A stretch of DNA of 32,113 bases from Gordonia polyisoprenivorans NBRC 16320 = JCM 10675 (lineage in GTDB: Bacteria > Actinomycetota > Actinomycetes > Mycobacteriales > Mycobacteriaceae): the NCBI RefSeq assembly GCF_000241325.1, contig NZ_BAEI01000021.1, positions 1-32,113 of the forward strand. The letters run 5' to 3'. The position numbers were made by a program, and so were the translations under genes. Every line of letters starts with the position of its first letter. Positions within the stretch are counted from its first letter, which is position 1. The notes beneath the pieces are model-generated. The model saw only the letters and a program-made list of their open reading frames with translations, did no database searches and was not told the DNA's origin. Positions 10,914 through 18,000 of the stretch are shown one piece after another.

Positions 10914-10974
10914 AGCGGACCGGCCGCGGGGCTCACAGCGCCCGCCCGGCCGACCACGTCGGGCATCGACCCCA

Positions 10975-10980
10975 TATCCT
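10975..10980 (+). promoter_or_regulatory. -10 box of a probable leaderless lipid-kinase transcript
   Basis: TATCCT ends 8 nt before the GTG at 10989. There is no RBS between, which supports this GTG over the in-frame ATG at 10998. Confidence 0.45.
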
Positions 10981-10988
10981 CGGGTGTC

Positions 10989-11936
10989 GTGCGCGTCATG
11001 CTCATCGTCAATCCGTTCGCCACCGCGACCAGCCCCGCGGGCCGCGACGCTCTCGTCAACACCCTGAGCGCGCACTTCCCGGTCGACGTCGAGCACACCA
11101 CCCACCGCGGACACGCAGGTGAACTCGGTGCGCGAGCGGTGGCCGAGAATTACGACGCGGTGATAGTGCACGGTGGCGACGGGTCAATCAACGAGACGGT
11201 CAACGGACTGCTCGGACCCCCCACACACACCCCGCCGGCCCACCTGCCCGCCCTGGCCGTGATCCCCGGTGGCAGCGCCAATGTGTTCTCACGCACACTC
11301 GGTATCGATCCCGATCCGTTGCAGGCGACCCGTCAGATCATCGATCTGCTCGACCGTGACAGTCACCGGCGAATCGGCCTGGGCCACTCCGCCGATCGAT
11401 GGTTCCTGTTCAACGCGGGTATGGGGATGGACGCGATCATCGTGCACGCGATGGAGGACAAGCGGCACGCGGGCAAGCCCGCCACCCCCGGTCGCTACCT
11501 CTGGACGACCATCGCCAGCTTCCTTCGAAATGCCGGTGGCACAGCCAGTTTCACGGTCACCGCAGCGGGTCACGACCCGAGGACCGGCGTGCGGTTCGCC
11601 TTCGTCTCCAACACCAGCCCGTGGACCTACCTCGGCCGGCGTGAGATCCGGATCAATCCGAGCACCGGCTTCGACACCCGGCTCGGCGTCTTCGCCGCGA
11701 CGTCGACCGGCGTGCTGCGCAATCTGCCGCTGGCAACGCGTCTACTCACGCAACGCAATCCCAAGGCGCATCACCTCTTCCGCGACGACGACGTGGCGTG
11801 GGTCACGTTCGCAGCCACCGAACCGGTGGATGTGCAGATGGACGGCGACTACATCGGGGCCTACACGGACATCCGATTCGATCATCGACGTGACGCGCTC
11901 GACGTGGTCGCACCCGTGCCGTCGCCGACGGCCTGA
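10989..11936 (+). CDS. diacylglycerol/sphingosine kinase-like protein (Rv3218-like)
   Basis: A 315-residue protein with the DAGK catalytic fold. It begins VRVMLIVNPFAT, the usual first strand, and has the nucleotide-binding GGDGS at 62-66 followed by INETVNGLL, then the family's PGGSANVFSRTLGI at 93-106. The C-terminal half is the beta-sandwich domain, ending with VDVQMDGDYIGAY, which carries the family's DGE-type motif as DGD. It probably phosphorylates a membrane lipid such as diacylglycerol; the exact substrate is unknown. The GTG at 10989 is supported by a leaderless -10 box. Confidence 0.9.
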   Translation: MRVMLIVNPFATATSPAGRDALVNTLSAHFPVDVEHTTHRGHAGELGARAVAENYDAVIVHGGDGSINETVNGLLGPPTHTPPAHLPALAVIPGGSANVFSRTLGIDPDPLQATRQIIDLLDRDSHRRIGLGHSADRWFLFNAGMGMDAIIVHAMEDKRHAGKPATPGRYLWTTIASFLRNAGGTASFTVTAAGHDPRTGVRFAFVSNTSPWTYLGRREIRINPSTGFDTRLGVFAATSTGVLRNLPLATRLLTQRNPKAHHLFRDDDVAWVTFAATEPVDVQMDGDYIGAYTDIRFDHRRDALDVVAPVPSPTA

Positions 11937-12176
11937 CGCAACACCCGAACGCAACATCCCCGTCACCGTGTCAACACCTGGCCGCAGCACGGCGAGGGCC
12001 CTTGACAGCGCGGCCCGCCCCCTGTGACATGGAGCGTTGTCACGGTTGCCCGGTGTTGCACGTCACCCGGCCGTGTGACGAAGCGGACGATCGAGAACAA
12101 GCCGACCTGGGAAAACGCGTGACGCGGCGCGGGATCGAAGCGTAGGATAGATCATCGGAGTTCGAGCTGACGCACG

Positions 12177-12197
12177 GACCCCCTGCCACCGGGGGTC
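12177..12197. other. GC-rich hairpin upstream of the CRP-like sites
   Basis: Perfect 7-bp stem GACCCCC/GGGGGTC with a 7-nt loop and no T tract. It could end transcription coming from the lipid-kinase gene or insulate the whiB1 promoter. Confidence 0.45.
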
Positions 12198-12203
12198 AGC
12201 CGA

Positions 12204-12236
12204 AGTGATATTGCGACAACAGTGATATTGCCCACG
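12204..12236 (+). promoter_or_regulatory. two CRP-like sites upstream of whiB1
   Basis: The 11-mer AGTGATATTGC occurs twice (12204-12214 and 12221-12231) with a 17-bp period. The second continues to AGTGATATTGCCCACG (12221-12236), which fits the mycobacterial CRP consensus TGTGA-N6-TCACA with few differences and, from memory, closely resembles a CRP (Rv3676) site reported at M. tuberculosis whiB1. The first copy has a poor right half-site. I infer cAMP/CRP control of whiB1. Confidence 0.65.
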
Positions 12237-12252
12237 TGTTAACGGAACACCA

Positions 12253-12283
12253 TTGACTTCGGCTGGATTCGTGAAAGTATTCA
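12253..12283 (+). promoter_or_regulatory. candidate whiB1 promoter
   Basis: TTGACT (12253-12258) is a good -35. Downstream are AAGTAT (12275-12280, spacer 16) or TATTCA (12278-12283, spacer 19) as -10 candidates. The -10 region is itself a dyad, GTGAA-AGTA-TTCAC (12271-12284). The CRP-like sites end 17 nt upstream of the -35. Confidence 0.5.
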
Positions 12284-12393
12284 CAAGCAACAGCGCGGAA
12301 ACAATCGGTGCCTCCGCGTGAACGATCGGTTACAGCCAACACGAACCAACCAACGGTTATCGAGTGGTGCCCTGCGCACCTGAAGGAGAAGGA

Positions 12394-12648
12394 ATGGACT
12401 GGCGTCACAAGGCAATCTGTCGCGACGAGGATCCGGAGCTGTTCTTCCCGGTGGGAACCAGCGGTCCGGCCATCGCCCAGGTCGCTGATGCGAAGCTCGT
12501 CTGCGCGCGGTGCCCGGTCACCGCCGAGTGCCTGTCGTGGGCTCTGGAATCGGGCCAGGACGCAGGCGTCTGGGGCGGCATGAGCGAGGACGAGCGTCGG
12601 GCACTCAAGCGGCGCACCGCACGCACCCGTACCCGCAGCAGCGTCTAG
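12394..12648 (+). CDS. whiB1: WhiB1, iron-sulfur transcriptional regulator
   Basis: An 84-residue protein, the same length as M. tuberculosis WhiB1. Four cysteines at 9, 37, 40 and 46 (C-x27-C-x2-C-x5-C) ligate a 4Fe-4S cluster that senses nitric oxide. The GVWGG turn lies at 58-62, and the basic C-terminus (KRRTARTRTR, 72-81) binds DNA. WhiB1 is typically essential and interacts with the primary sigma factor. The ATG at 12394 has an excellent RBS, AAGGAG at 12383-12388. Upstream are CRP-like sites, and a strong terminator follows. Orthology rests on length, motif spacing and position beside pdtaS. Confidence 0.97.
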   Translation: MDWRHKAICRDEDPELFFPVGTSGPAIAQVADAKLVCARCPVTAECLSWALESGQDAGVWGGMSEDERRALKRRTARTRTRSSV

Positions 12649-12691
12649 CGAGCAGCGAACACGGCCGCCACTGTCCGGCGGCCCACAAGAG

Positions 12692-12715
12692 ACCCGGCCT
12701 CGGCCGGGTTTTTTG
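12692..12715. terminator. rho-independent terminator after whiB1
   Basis: ACCCGGCC / GGCCGGGT stem (12692-12699 and 12702-12709) followed by TTTTTTG on the plus strand: a canonical intrinsic terminator 43 nt after the whiB1 stop. An A-run on its right side lets it also serve, less well, for the convergent pdtaS gene. Confidence 0.9.
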
Positions 12716-12742
12716 TTGCCGCCGCCCGGCGGACCGCAGATC

Positions 12743-14269
12743 TCAGCGCGGTTCCCGGCGCAGCGGCACCACCAGGACGACCTCGGCCCCCGGACCGTCG
12801 GGATTGGCCCCGGCGCGCACCTCACCACCGAGTTCGATCGAGACCAGGGTCTGCACGATGCGCAGCCCCAGGCGTTCCGACGCCGCGAGGTCGAAGCCGT
12901 CGGGTAGCCCCGAACCGTTGTCGCGCACCGCGATTCGGAGCCGACGGACATCGCGGTCGGCGTGGATGTCGATGCGCGCGTCGGTGCGCGACGGCGCGAA
13001 TCCGTGCTCGATCGCGTTCTGCACGAGTTCGGTGAGAACCATCACCAGTGGCATCGCGAGATCCGAGGCGAGCACGCCGAGCCGGTCGCGGCGGCGCACC
13101 ATCACCGGCTGCTCCCCCGAGGCGACGTCGACGAGGGTGGGTACGAGGCGATCGACGGCCTCGTCGAGGTCGACCTCTTCGTCGACGCTGCCGGAGAGCA
13201 ATTCGTGGACGAGCGCGATGGAGGCCACACGTCGTACCGCCTCGGTGAGTGCGGTGCGTGCCTCGTCGTTGGTGGTGCGCCGCGCCTGCAGGCGCAGCAG
13301 CGCCGACACCGACTGCAGGTTGTTCTTGACGCGGTGGTGGATCTCCCGGATCGTCGCGTCCTTGCTGATGAGGGCGAGGTCGCGCCGTTTGACCTCGGTG
13401 ACGTCGCGGATCAGGACCACCGCCCCGGAGCTGACCCCGCGCGGACGCAGCGCGACAGCACGAATGAGCACGGTGGCACTGCGGGCGTCGGCTTCCATCC
13501 GCATCCCGATGTCGCGGTAGGGGCCCGCGGGCGGATCGCTGATCCCACAGGCTGCGTCGATCATCACCGCGGCATCCTGCGACTCGAACGGATCGGTCAG
13601 CAGTGTCGCGGTCACCTCCGAGAGCCGGGCGCCACTGAGATCGGAGGTCCAGCCCATGCGGTGAAACGCCGACAACGCGTTGGGACTGGAGTAGACGACC
13701 ATGCCGCGGGCGTCGATCCGCACGAACCCGTCGCCGGCACGCGGGGTCGACAGCCCCTGCGGATTGCCCTCGTACTGCGGGAACGTGCCGTCGGCGACCA
13801 TCTGGCACAGGTCGTTGGCCGAATCCTGGTAGGCCAGTTCAAGCGGTGAGGGCAGCCGCGGATGGGTCAGATCGACCGCACGGGTCAGCACCCCGACGAT
13901 CCGCTCGTCTCCGGCCGGGTCGACGAAACGCACCGGCACCGTCTCGCGCCGGATGGCCATCGCCCCGAGCCACGTCGGGTCCTCGTCCCGCAGGATTCGG
14001 CCCTCGGCGAAGGCCCGGGCCACCTGCGGATGCACCGCCGGGTCGACCACGGTGCCGACCTCGTCACTCGGGAAGACCGTCGAGGCGGTGTTGGGCCGGC
14101 ATTGGGCAACGTTGACGATCTCGCCGGTGTCGGTGCGCACCGACAGAACGAAGTCGGCGAACGACAGATCGGCGAGCAGTTGCCATTCGGCGACGAGCCG
14201 CTGCAGATGGCCGGCGGCGCTGTCGGAAAGGGTGGTGTGCTCGGCGAGCAGATCGACCAGGGTGGACAT
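12743..14269 (-). CDS. pdtaS: PdtaS-type sensor histidine kinase
   Basis: A 508-residue soluble histidine kinase with no transmembrane segment. Domain order: GAF (about 10-140), PAS (about 175-295), HisKA_2 dimerisation/phosphoacceptor region with EIHHRVKNNLQSV (His311 or His312, the phosphorylated residue of this family), then an HATPase domain with N-box ELVQNAIEHG (414-423) and G1 box DNGSGLP (450-456). In mycobacteria PdtaS phosphorylates PdtaR, an ANTAR antitermination protein that acts on RNA and is encoded elsewhere; no response regulator lies here. The ATG at 14269 gives a length close to the family's roughly 500 residues. It is convergent with whiB1. Confidence 0.95.
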   Translation of the reverse strand: MSTLVDLLAEHTTLSDSAAGHLQRLVAEWQLLADLSFADFVLSVRTDTGEIVNVAQCRPNTASTVFPSDEVGTVVDPAVHPQVARAFAEGRILRDEDPTWLGAMAIRRETVPVRFVDPAGDERIVGVLTRAVDLTHPRLPSPLELAYQDSANDLCQMVADGTFPQYEGNPQGLSTPRAGDGFVRIDARGMVVYSSPNALSAFHRMGWTSDLSGARLSEVTATLLTDPFESQDAAVMIDAACGISDPPAGPYRDIGMRMEADARSATVLIRAVALRPRGVSSGAVVLIRDVTEVKRRDLALISKDATIREIHHRVKNNLQSVSALLRLQARRTTNDEARTALTEAVRRVASIALVHELLSGSVDEEVDLDEAVDRLVPTLVDVASGEQPVMVRRRDRLGVLASDLAMPLVMVLTELVQNAIEHGFAPSRTDARIDIHADRDVRRLRIAVRDNGSGLPDGFDLAASERLGLRIVQTLVSIELGGEVRAGANPDGPGAEVVLVVPLRREPR

Positions 14270-14305
14270 CGGCGATCGGGTCTCAGTACACCGGCACCGG
14301 GCCGG

Positions 14306-14527
14306 TCACGCTCGTTCGTAGACGGCGATGACGTCGCCGGCCTGGATGACGTCGCCCACCGCGACCTTGATCTCGGCGAGGGTGCCCGCGTCCTCGGCGA
14401 GCACCGGGATCTCCATCTTCATCGACTCCAGGAGCACCAGGGTGTCGCCGACCTCGACGTGCTGACCCGCCTGGACCAGCACCTCCATCACGCTCGCCAC
14501 GATCTCTGCCACGACGTCCTCAGCCAT
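14306..14527 (-). CDS. biotin/lipoyl-binding carrier protein (TB7.3-like)
   Basis: A 73-residue stand-alone biotinyl domain. ESMKM (34-38) holds the modifiable Lys37 in the standard hairpin; flanking segments form the flattened beta-barrel. It matches Rv3221c/TB7.3. It probably serves as carrier for an acyl-CoA carboxylase encoded elsewhere, although its partner is not shown here. The start is set at the second Met (MAEDV), because a TAGATT -10 box would place the RNA start at this ATG; an ATG two codons earlier (14533) abuts the -10 box too closely. Confidence 0.93.
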   Translation of the reverse strand: MAEDVVAEIVASVMEVLVQAGQHVEVGDTLVLLESMKMEIPVLAEDAGTLAEIKVAVGDVIQAGDVIAVYERA

Positions 14528-14534
14528 GCCCATG

Positions 14535-14540
14535 AATCTA
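14535..14540 (-). promoter_or_regulatory. -10 box of a probable leaderless biotinyl-protein transcript
   Basis: On the minus strand TAGATT ends 7 nt before the ATG at 14527. It decides between the two possible start codons. Confidence 0.55.
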
Positions 14541-14595
14541 GGGCATGGGTGACCTCCGGGCAGAAAGCGCCCGAGACCGGAGAGACCACGACACG

Positions 14596-14647
14596 AAAAA
14601 GCCCGGGCGGGAGCCGATCGTGTCGATCGGCGATCACCGCGCCGGGC
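14596..14647 (-). terminator. rho-independent terminator downstream of bL37
   Basis: On the minus strand an outer GCCCGG/CCGGGC stem (14642-14647 with 14601-14606) encloses a perfect 8-bp inner stem GCCGATCG/CGATCGGC (14624-14631 with 14613-14620, 3-nt loop), followed by TTTTT (14596-14600). It separates bL37 from the biotinyl-protein gene. Confidence 0.85.
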
Positions 14648-14662
14648 GTTTCGCGTTCGCGC

Positions 14663-14737
14663 TCAGGCGTTGGGACGCTTGCCGTGGTTGGCTGCGTTCT
14701 TCTTCCGTGCGCGCTTCTTGCGTCCGCGCTTACCCAT
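14663..14737 (-). CDS. 50S ribosomal protein bL37 (24 residues)
   Basis: A 24-residue, very basic peptide beginning MGKRGRKKR and ending ANHGKRPNA. It matches my memory of bL37, the small extra large-subunit protein seen in mycobacterial ribosome structures. Fourteen of its residues are Lys, Arg, Asn or His, and it has no acidic residue. The ATG at 14737 is preceded by a perfect AAGGAGG about 6 nt upstream, the strongest RBS in this area, and a strong terminator follows, so the gene is clearly expressed despite its size. It sits between rshA and the biotinyl-protein gene. It is easily missed by automated gene calling. Confidence 0.9.
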   Translation of the reverse strand: MGKRGRKKRARKKNAANHGKRPNA

Positions 14738-14766
14738 GACGGGCCTCCTTCATCCAGATGTGCTCA

Positions 14767-14804
14767 GCGATTGTCCCACGTGCGGCATCCGATTCGACAA
14801 TCGC
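14767..14804. terminator. inverted repeat between rshA and bL37
   Basis: GCGATTGTC (14767-14775) and GACAATCGC (14796-14804) are perfect 9-bp complements around a 20-nt loop. It lies 28 nt beyond the rshA stop and about 20 nt upstream of the bL37 RBS. There is no T tract, so it may be a rho-assisted terminator for sigH-rshA or a leader structure for bL37. Confidence 0.45.
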
Positions 14805-14831
14805 CCATCCGGATCGACCTGCTCGGGAGAC

Positions 14832-15143
14832 CTAGTCCCCGGTCGAGTAGCGCGTCTCGGTGACGATGACGGACTTGCGGATCTCGATCCGCAGCCGGTC
14901 CCGCAGACCCGCCGGTGCCCGATCGCCACCGCACTTGCGGTTGATGAGTGCTTTGAGTTCGCTCTCGATGCCGTAGTGCGCCAGACACGACGGGCAGTTG
15001 TCGAGGTGCCCCTTGAGTCGGGCGCGCGCGTCCGGATCGCATTCGTTGTCGAGCAGCAACCAGACGTCGGCGATCACCGCCGAGCAATCCAGGGAGCTGA
15101 ATTCCGGGTCGTCGTCGGCCGGTACCTGTGGTTGCTCACTCAT
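14832..15143 (-). CDS. rshA: mycothiol-system anti-sigma factor RshA/RsrA
   Basis: A 103-residue zinc-associated anti-sigma factor. The ZAS signature HLDNCPSC gives His46-x3-Cys50-x2-Cys53; Cys20 is the likely redox partner, with further Cys35 and Cys71. In this family disulfide stress oxidises the cysteines, releases zinc and frees SigH. The ATG at 15143 overlaps the sigH stop as ATGA (4 nt), so translation is coupled and the two proteins are made in fixed ratio. Confidence 0.95.
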   Translation of the reverse strand: MSEQPQVPADDDPEFSSLDCSAVIADVWLLLDNECDPDARARLKGHLDNCPSCLAHYGIESELKALINRKCGGDRAPAGLRDRLRIEIRKSVIVTETRYSTGD

Positions 15144-15871
15144 CGGGCCACCTCGCTCGTCGTCGCCGAGCGGTTGAATCCGCGCTCCCGGGCGACGTCG
15201 GCCAGCAACTCACGAAGTTGGCGGCGTCCGCGGTGCAGGCGGGACATGACCGTTCCGATCGGTGTGTCCATGATCTCGGCGATCTCCTTGTACGGAAGTC
15301 CCTCGACGTCGGCGTAATACACCGCCATCCGGAAGTCCTCGGGCAACGCCTGCAGCGCCGCCTTGATCTCGTCGTCGGGGAGGGCGTCGAGGGCCTCGAT
15401 CTCCGCCGACCGCAGGCCCGTCGACGTGTGCTCGGCGTTCGCAGCCAACTGCCAGTCGGTGATCTCGTCGGTCGGGTATTGCGCGGGCTGCCGCTGCTTC
15501 TTGCGGTAGCCGTTGATGTAGGTGTTGGTCAGAATCCGGTACAGCCAGGCCTTGAGGTTGGTGCCCTCGCGGAACGACGCGAATGCGGAGAACGCCTTCA
15601 CATAGGTCTCCTGCACGAGATCCTCGGCGTCGGCGGGGTTGCGCGTCATCCGCAGGGCTGCGCCGTACATCTGATCGAGCAGCGGCAATGCATCGCGCTC
15701 GAAGCGCTCGGTGAGGTCCTGCGCGGACTCGCCCGGGTCCGCTCGCCGCGGGGCCGCCGAACCGGGTCCGTCGGACGCTCCGGTCGTAGGGCTCGATCCT
15801 TCTGAGGGGCTCGACGCTTCCGGATCGGCCTCCGGGGAGCTCTCGCGGCCGTCTGAATCGGGTTCGGTCAC
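15140..15871 (-). CDS. sigH: ECF sigma factor SigH/SigR
   Basis: A 243-residue extracytoplasmic-function sigma factor for thiol-oxidative and heat stress. Region 2 (about 57-130) includes [22 protein letters not shown] and [14 protein letters not shown]; region 4 (about 170-225) has [28 protein letters not shown]. These closely match M. tuberculosis SigH. The GTG at 15871 is preferred because GAAGGG lies 6-7 nt upstream and gives a family-like length. A GTG at 16012 would add 47 residues and cannot be excluded. A SigH-type promoter lies at 16182-16207. The stop overlaps rshA. Confidence 0.93.
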   Translation of the reverse strand: MTEPDSDGRESSPEADPEASSPSEGSSPTTGASDGPGSAAPRRADPGESAQDLTERFERDALPLLDQMYGAALRMTRNPADAEDLVQETYVKAFSAFASFREGTNLKAWLYRILTNTYINGYRKKQRQPAQYPTDEITDWQLAANAEHTSTGLRSAEIEALDALPDDEIKAALQALPEDFRMAVYYADVEGLPYKEIAEIMDTPIGTVMSRLHRGRRQLRELLADVARERGFNRSATTSEVAR

Positions 15872-16093
15872 TGCGATCCCTTCGGTGGTGACGCCGGTGG
15901 ACACCGTTGCCGGTGGCCCGATGATGTCGATCAAGTCTACCGATCCGGGGTCGGCCACCGGTGTCCGAGGTTCACTCGATCGGCGTCGGTCGAGCAGCAT
16001 GTCCGCGCTCACCTACCCACCTGCCTTTCTGCGCTGTCGAACTGCCGACACCGTCGTGTCGGGCGCGGGTTATGGTGCGCCCGCATGCCCGAA

Positions 16094-16591
16094 TCATGTG
16101 TCCGGCTCGTTCGTCTGTTGGGGCGAGCGCCATATCGACCATCTCGTTGATGGCGTTGCGTCCGCCCCGGCCACTGCACTCAACAGGACCGACACCACAA
16201 TTGTTCCGGCGGCATCGCCGCACCCCGGTGTGCGGTGATGCCGTCGGCGGGCTATCCAGACATGCGAGAGGACGGGATGCGTCGGGTCACCTCGGTCCGC
16301 GATCGACCGGTCCGCCCCGGCCCCTGGCGGGAATTCCGTCAGAACACTGATCGGGCCGCTGTTGATCACCTGGATCAGCCCGGCGGCGGCGAAGAACCAC
16401 GCGCCGATGAAATAGCAGATGTTGGCGTTGGCGGCGCCCATCCAGATGCCCAGCCACGGTGCGGACCCGAGCGCGAACAGCGCCGAGCCGATCATGAAAC
16501 CCCAACACTGTTTGGTCAGGGTCGGGACCAGTATCGCCTGCACCACGCTCGGAGCCGCTGCGGCCGAACCACTCTCGGACGTGGAGCTCAT
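16094..16591 (-). CDS. small membrane protein, YrhK-like, coupled to gadB
   Basis: A 165-residue reading with two hydrophobic segments (about 30-50 and 57-78) of the form FMIGSALFALGS...ICYFIGAWFFAAAGLIQ, which resembles the YrhK-like family; this family call is tentative. The ATG overlaps the gadB stop as TGATG, so translation is coupled to glutamate decarboxylase. Residues from about 80 on are polar, show no membrane helix and overlap the sigH promoter, so the C-terminus may be truncated or drifted. No export or antiport function can be assigned. Confidence 0.65.
   Translation of the reverse strand: MSSTSESGSAAAAPSVVQAILVPTLTKQCWGFMIGSALFALGSAPWLGIWMGAANANICYFIGAWFFAAAGLIQVINSGPISVLTEFPPGAGADRSIADRGDPTHPVLSHVWIARRRHHRTPGCGDAAGTIVVSVLLSAVAGADATPSTRWSIWRSPQQTNEPDT
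16182..16207 (-). promoter_or_regulatory. SigH-type autoregulatory promoter upstream of sigH
   Basis: On the minus strand GGAAC (16203-16207) is followed after 18 nt by GTT (16182-16184), the same geometry as the moeZ promoter with one -35 base off (CGGAAC instead of GGGAAC). Transcription would start near 16175, within the distal end of the preceding small membrane gene. Confidence 0.65.
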
Positions 16592-18000
16592 CAGTGATGG
16601 AAGTGGGAGCCGGTTCCCTCGCGTGGCATCGGCGACTCCAGCTGATCCAGGAACGCGACCTCGCTCTCCAGATCGGTCAGCAGCGCCGTCGCCAGATCGT
16701 GACTCAACCCCGCACGCACCACGATCCGCTGCAGGGTCCAGTCGGCCAACCCGTCGGCCATCGGGTAGGCGGGCACCAACCATCCCTTGAGCCGCAACCG
16801 ATCCGACAGGTCGTACAGCGACCACTTGTCGGTGTAACCGTCCTTCAGCTTCCACGCGAACACCGGAATCGTGTCACCCTTGCTGACCAACTCAAACGGT
16901 CCCATCTCGGCGATCGCCGACGACAAATACGTGGCCACGTCGATCGATCCCTGCTGGATCAACCGATATCCTTCGCGTCCCAACCGCAGGAAGTTGTAGT
17001 ACTGCAACAACACCTGCGCGCCCGGACGCGAGAAGTTCAGTGCCAGCGTCGGCATGTCGCCACCGAGGTAACTGCAGTGGAACACCATGCTCTCCGGCAA
17101 GGCCTCGCTGTCGCGCCACACGATCCATCCCAGGCCCGGATACACCAGCCCGTACTTGTGTCCCGAGGTGTTGATCGACACCACCCGCGAGACACGGAAG
17201 TCCCATTCCAGGTCCGGCTGACAGAACGGCGCCACCATCGCACCCGACGCACCGTCGACGTGGATCTTGACGTCGAGCCCGGTGTTCTTCTCGATCTCGT
17301 CGAGCTTTGCCGAGATCTGTTGTACCGGTTCGTACAAGCCGTTGTAGGTCACGCCCAGGATCGCGACGACCCCGATGGTGTTCTCGTCGACGTACGTCTC
17401 CAACTCGTGCCCGTCGAAGACGAAGTGCTCCTGCGACACCGGCACCCAGCGCGGTTCGACCTCGAAATAGTTGAGGAATTTCTCCCAGCACACCTGCACC
17501 GCCGTCGACAACACCAGATTCGGCTTCTCGATCGACTTCCCCTCCGCCTTGCGCCGGGCCTGCCAGTGACGCTTGAGCGCGAGCCCGCCGAGCATCGCCG
17601 CCTCCGACGACCCGATTGTCGAGGTCCCGATGGACTTGTCGACATCCGGCACGTGCCAGAGATCGGCGATGATCTTCCAACACCGATCCTCGATCGCCGC
17701 GGTCTGCGGGTACTCGTCCTTGTCGATCATGTTCTTGTCGTAGGTTTCCGCATAGAGTCTGCGGGCCTCGTCATCCATCCACGTCGAGACGAACGTCGCC
17801 AGATTCAACCGCGCGTTCCCGTCGAGCATCGCCTCGTCGTGAACGATCTGATAGGCCGTCTCGGGCAGACTCATGCTCTCGGGGATGGCGAACTTCGGAT
17901 ACTCGGTGGCCTCACCGGGGCGCACGAACACCGGGTTCACCGTCAACGAATCGTTGAGATTGGTGGTGGCGCGGGCGTTGGTGTGCTTTCGCTTGGTCAT
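16591..18000 (-). CDS. gadB: glutamate decarboxylase
   Basis: A 469-residue PLP-dependent group II decarboxylase that converts glutamate to GABA and consumes a proton. The PLP lysine is Lys282 in SINTSGHKYGLVYPG; the cofactor Asp lies in HVDGASGA (about 247-254); STIGSSEA (127-134) is the phosphate region. Length matches E. coli GadB (466). The C-terminus ends GSHFHH, resembling the His-bearing tail that closes the E. coli enzyme at neutral pH. The ATG at 18000 has an AAAGGA about 12 nt upstream. The downstream membrane gene overlaps by TGATG. No GadC-type antiporter lies in the window. A role in acid resistance is inferred. Confidence 0.96.
   Translation of the reverse strand: MTKRKHTNARATTNLNDSLTVNPVFVRPGEATEYPKFAIPESMSLPETAYQIVHDEAMLDGNARLNLATFVSTWMDDEARRLYAETYDKNMIDKDEYPQTAAIEDRCWKIIADLWHVPDVDKSIGTSTIGSSEAAMLGGLALKRHWQARRKAEGKSIEKPNLVLSTAVQVCWEKFLNYFEVEPRWVPVSQEHFVFDGHELETYVDENTIGVVAILGVTYNGLYEPVQQISAKLDEIEKNTGLDVKIHVDGASGAMVAPFCQPDLEWDFRVSRVVSINTSGHKYGLVYPGLGWIVWRDSEALPESMVFHCSYLGGDMPTLALNFSRPGAQVLLQYYNFLRLGREGYRLIQQGSIDVATYLSSAIAEMGPFELVSKGDTIPVFAWKLKDGYTDKWSLYDLSDRLRLKGWLVPAYPMADGLADWTLQRIVVRAGLSHDLATALLTDLESEVAFLDQLESPMPREGTGSHFHH

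Larger units (their letters stand above)
11937..12393 (+). other. dyad-rich 457-nt upstream region of whiB1
   Basis: No gene is visible. Inverted repeats include GTGAC (12024-12028)/GTCAC (12039-12043), CGTCAC (12061-12066)/GTGACG (12075-12080), and the GC-rich hairpin GACCCCC (12177-12183)/GGGGGTC (12191-12197). A TAGGAT -10-like box lies near 12143. The right half holds CRP-like sites and a probable whiB1 promoter, leaving a leader of about 100 nt. A small RNA in the left half cannot be excluded. Confidence 0.6.

Noticed and set aside
12510..13520. A 336-codon plus-strand frame running from whiB1 into pdtaS
   Set aside because: It crosses a perfect terminator and overlaps two clear genes; its composition is typical of a shadow frame.
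16012..16012. GTG at 16012 as the main sigH start
   Set aside because: It gives an N-terminal extension unlike the family and no better RBS than the GTG at 15871. It is kept as an alternative.
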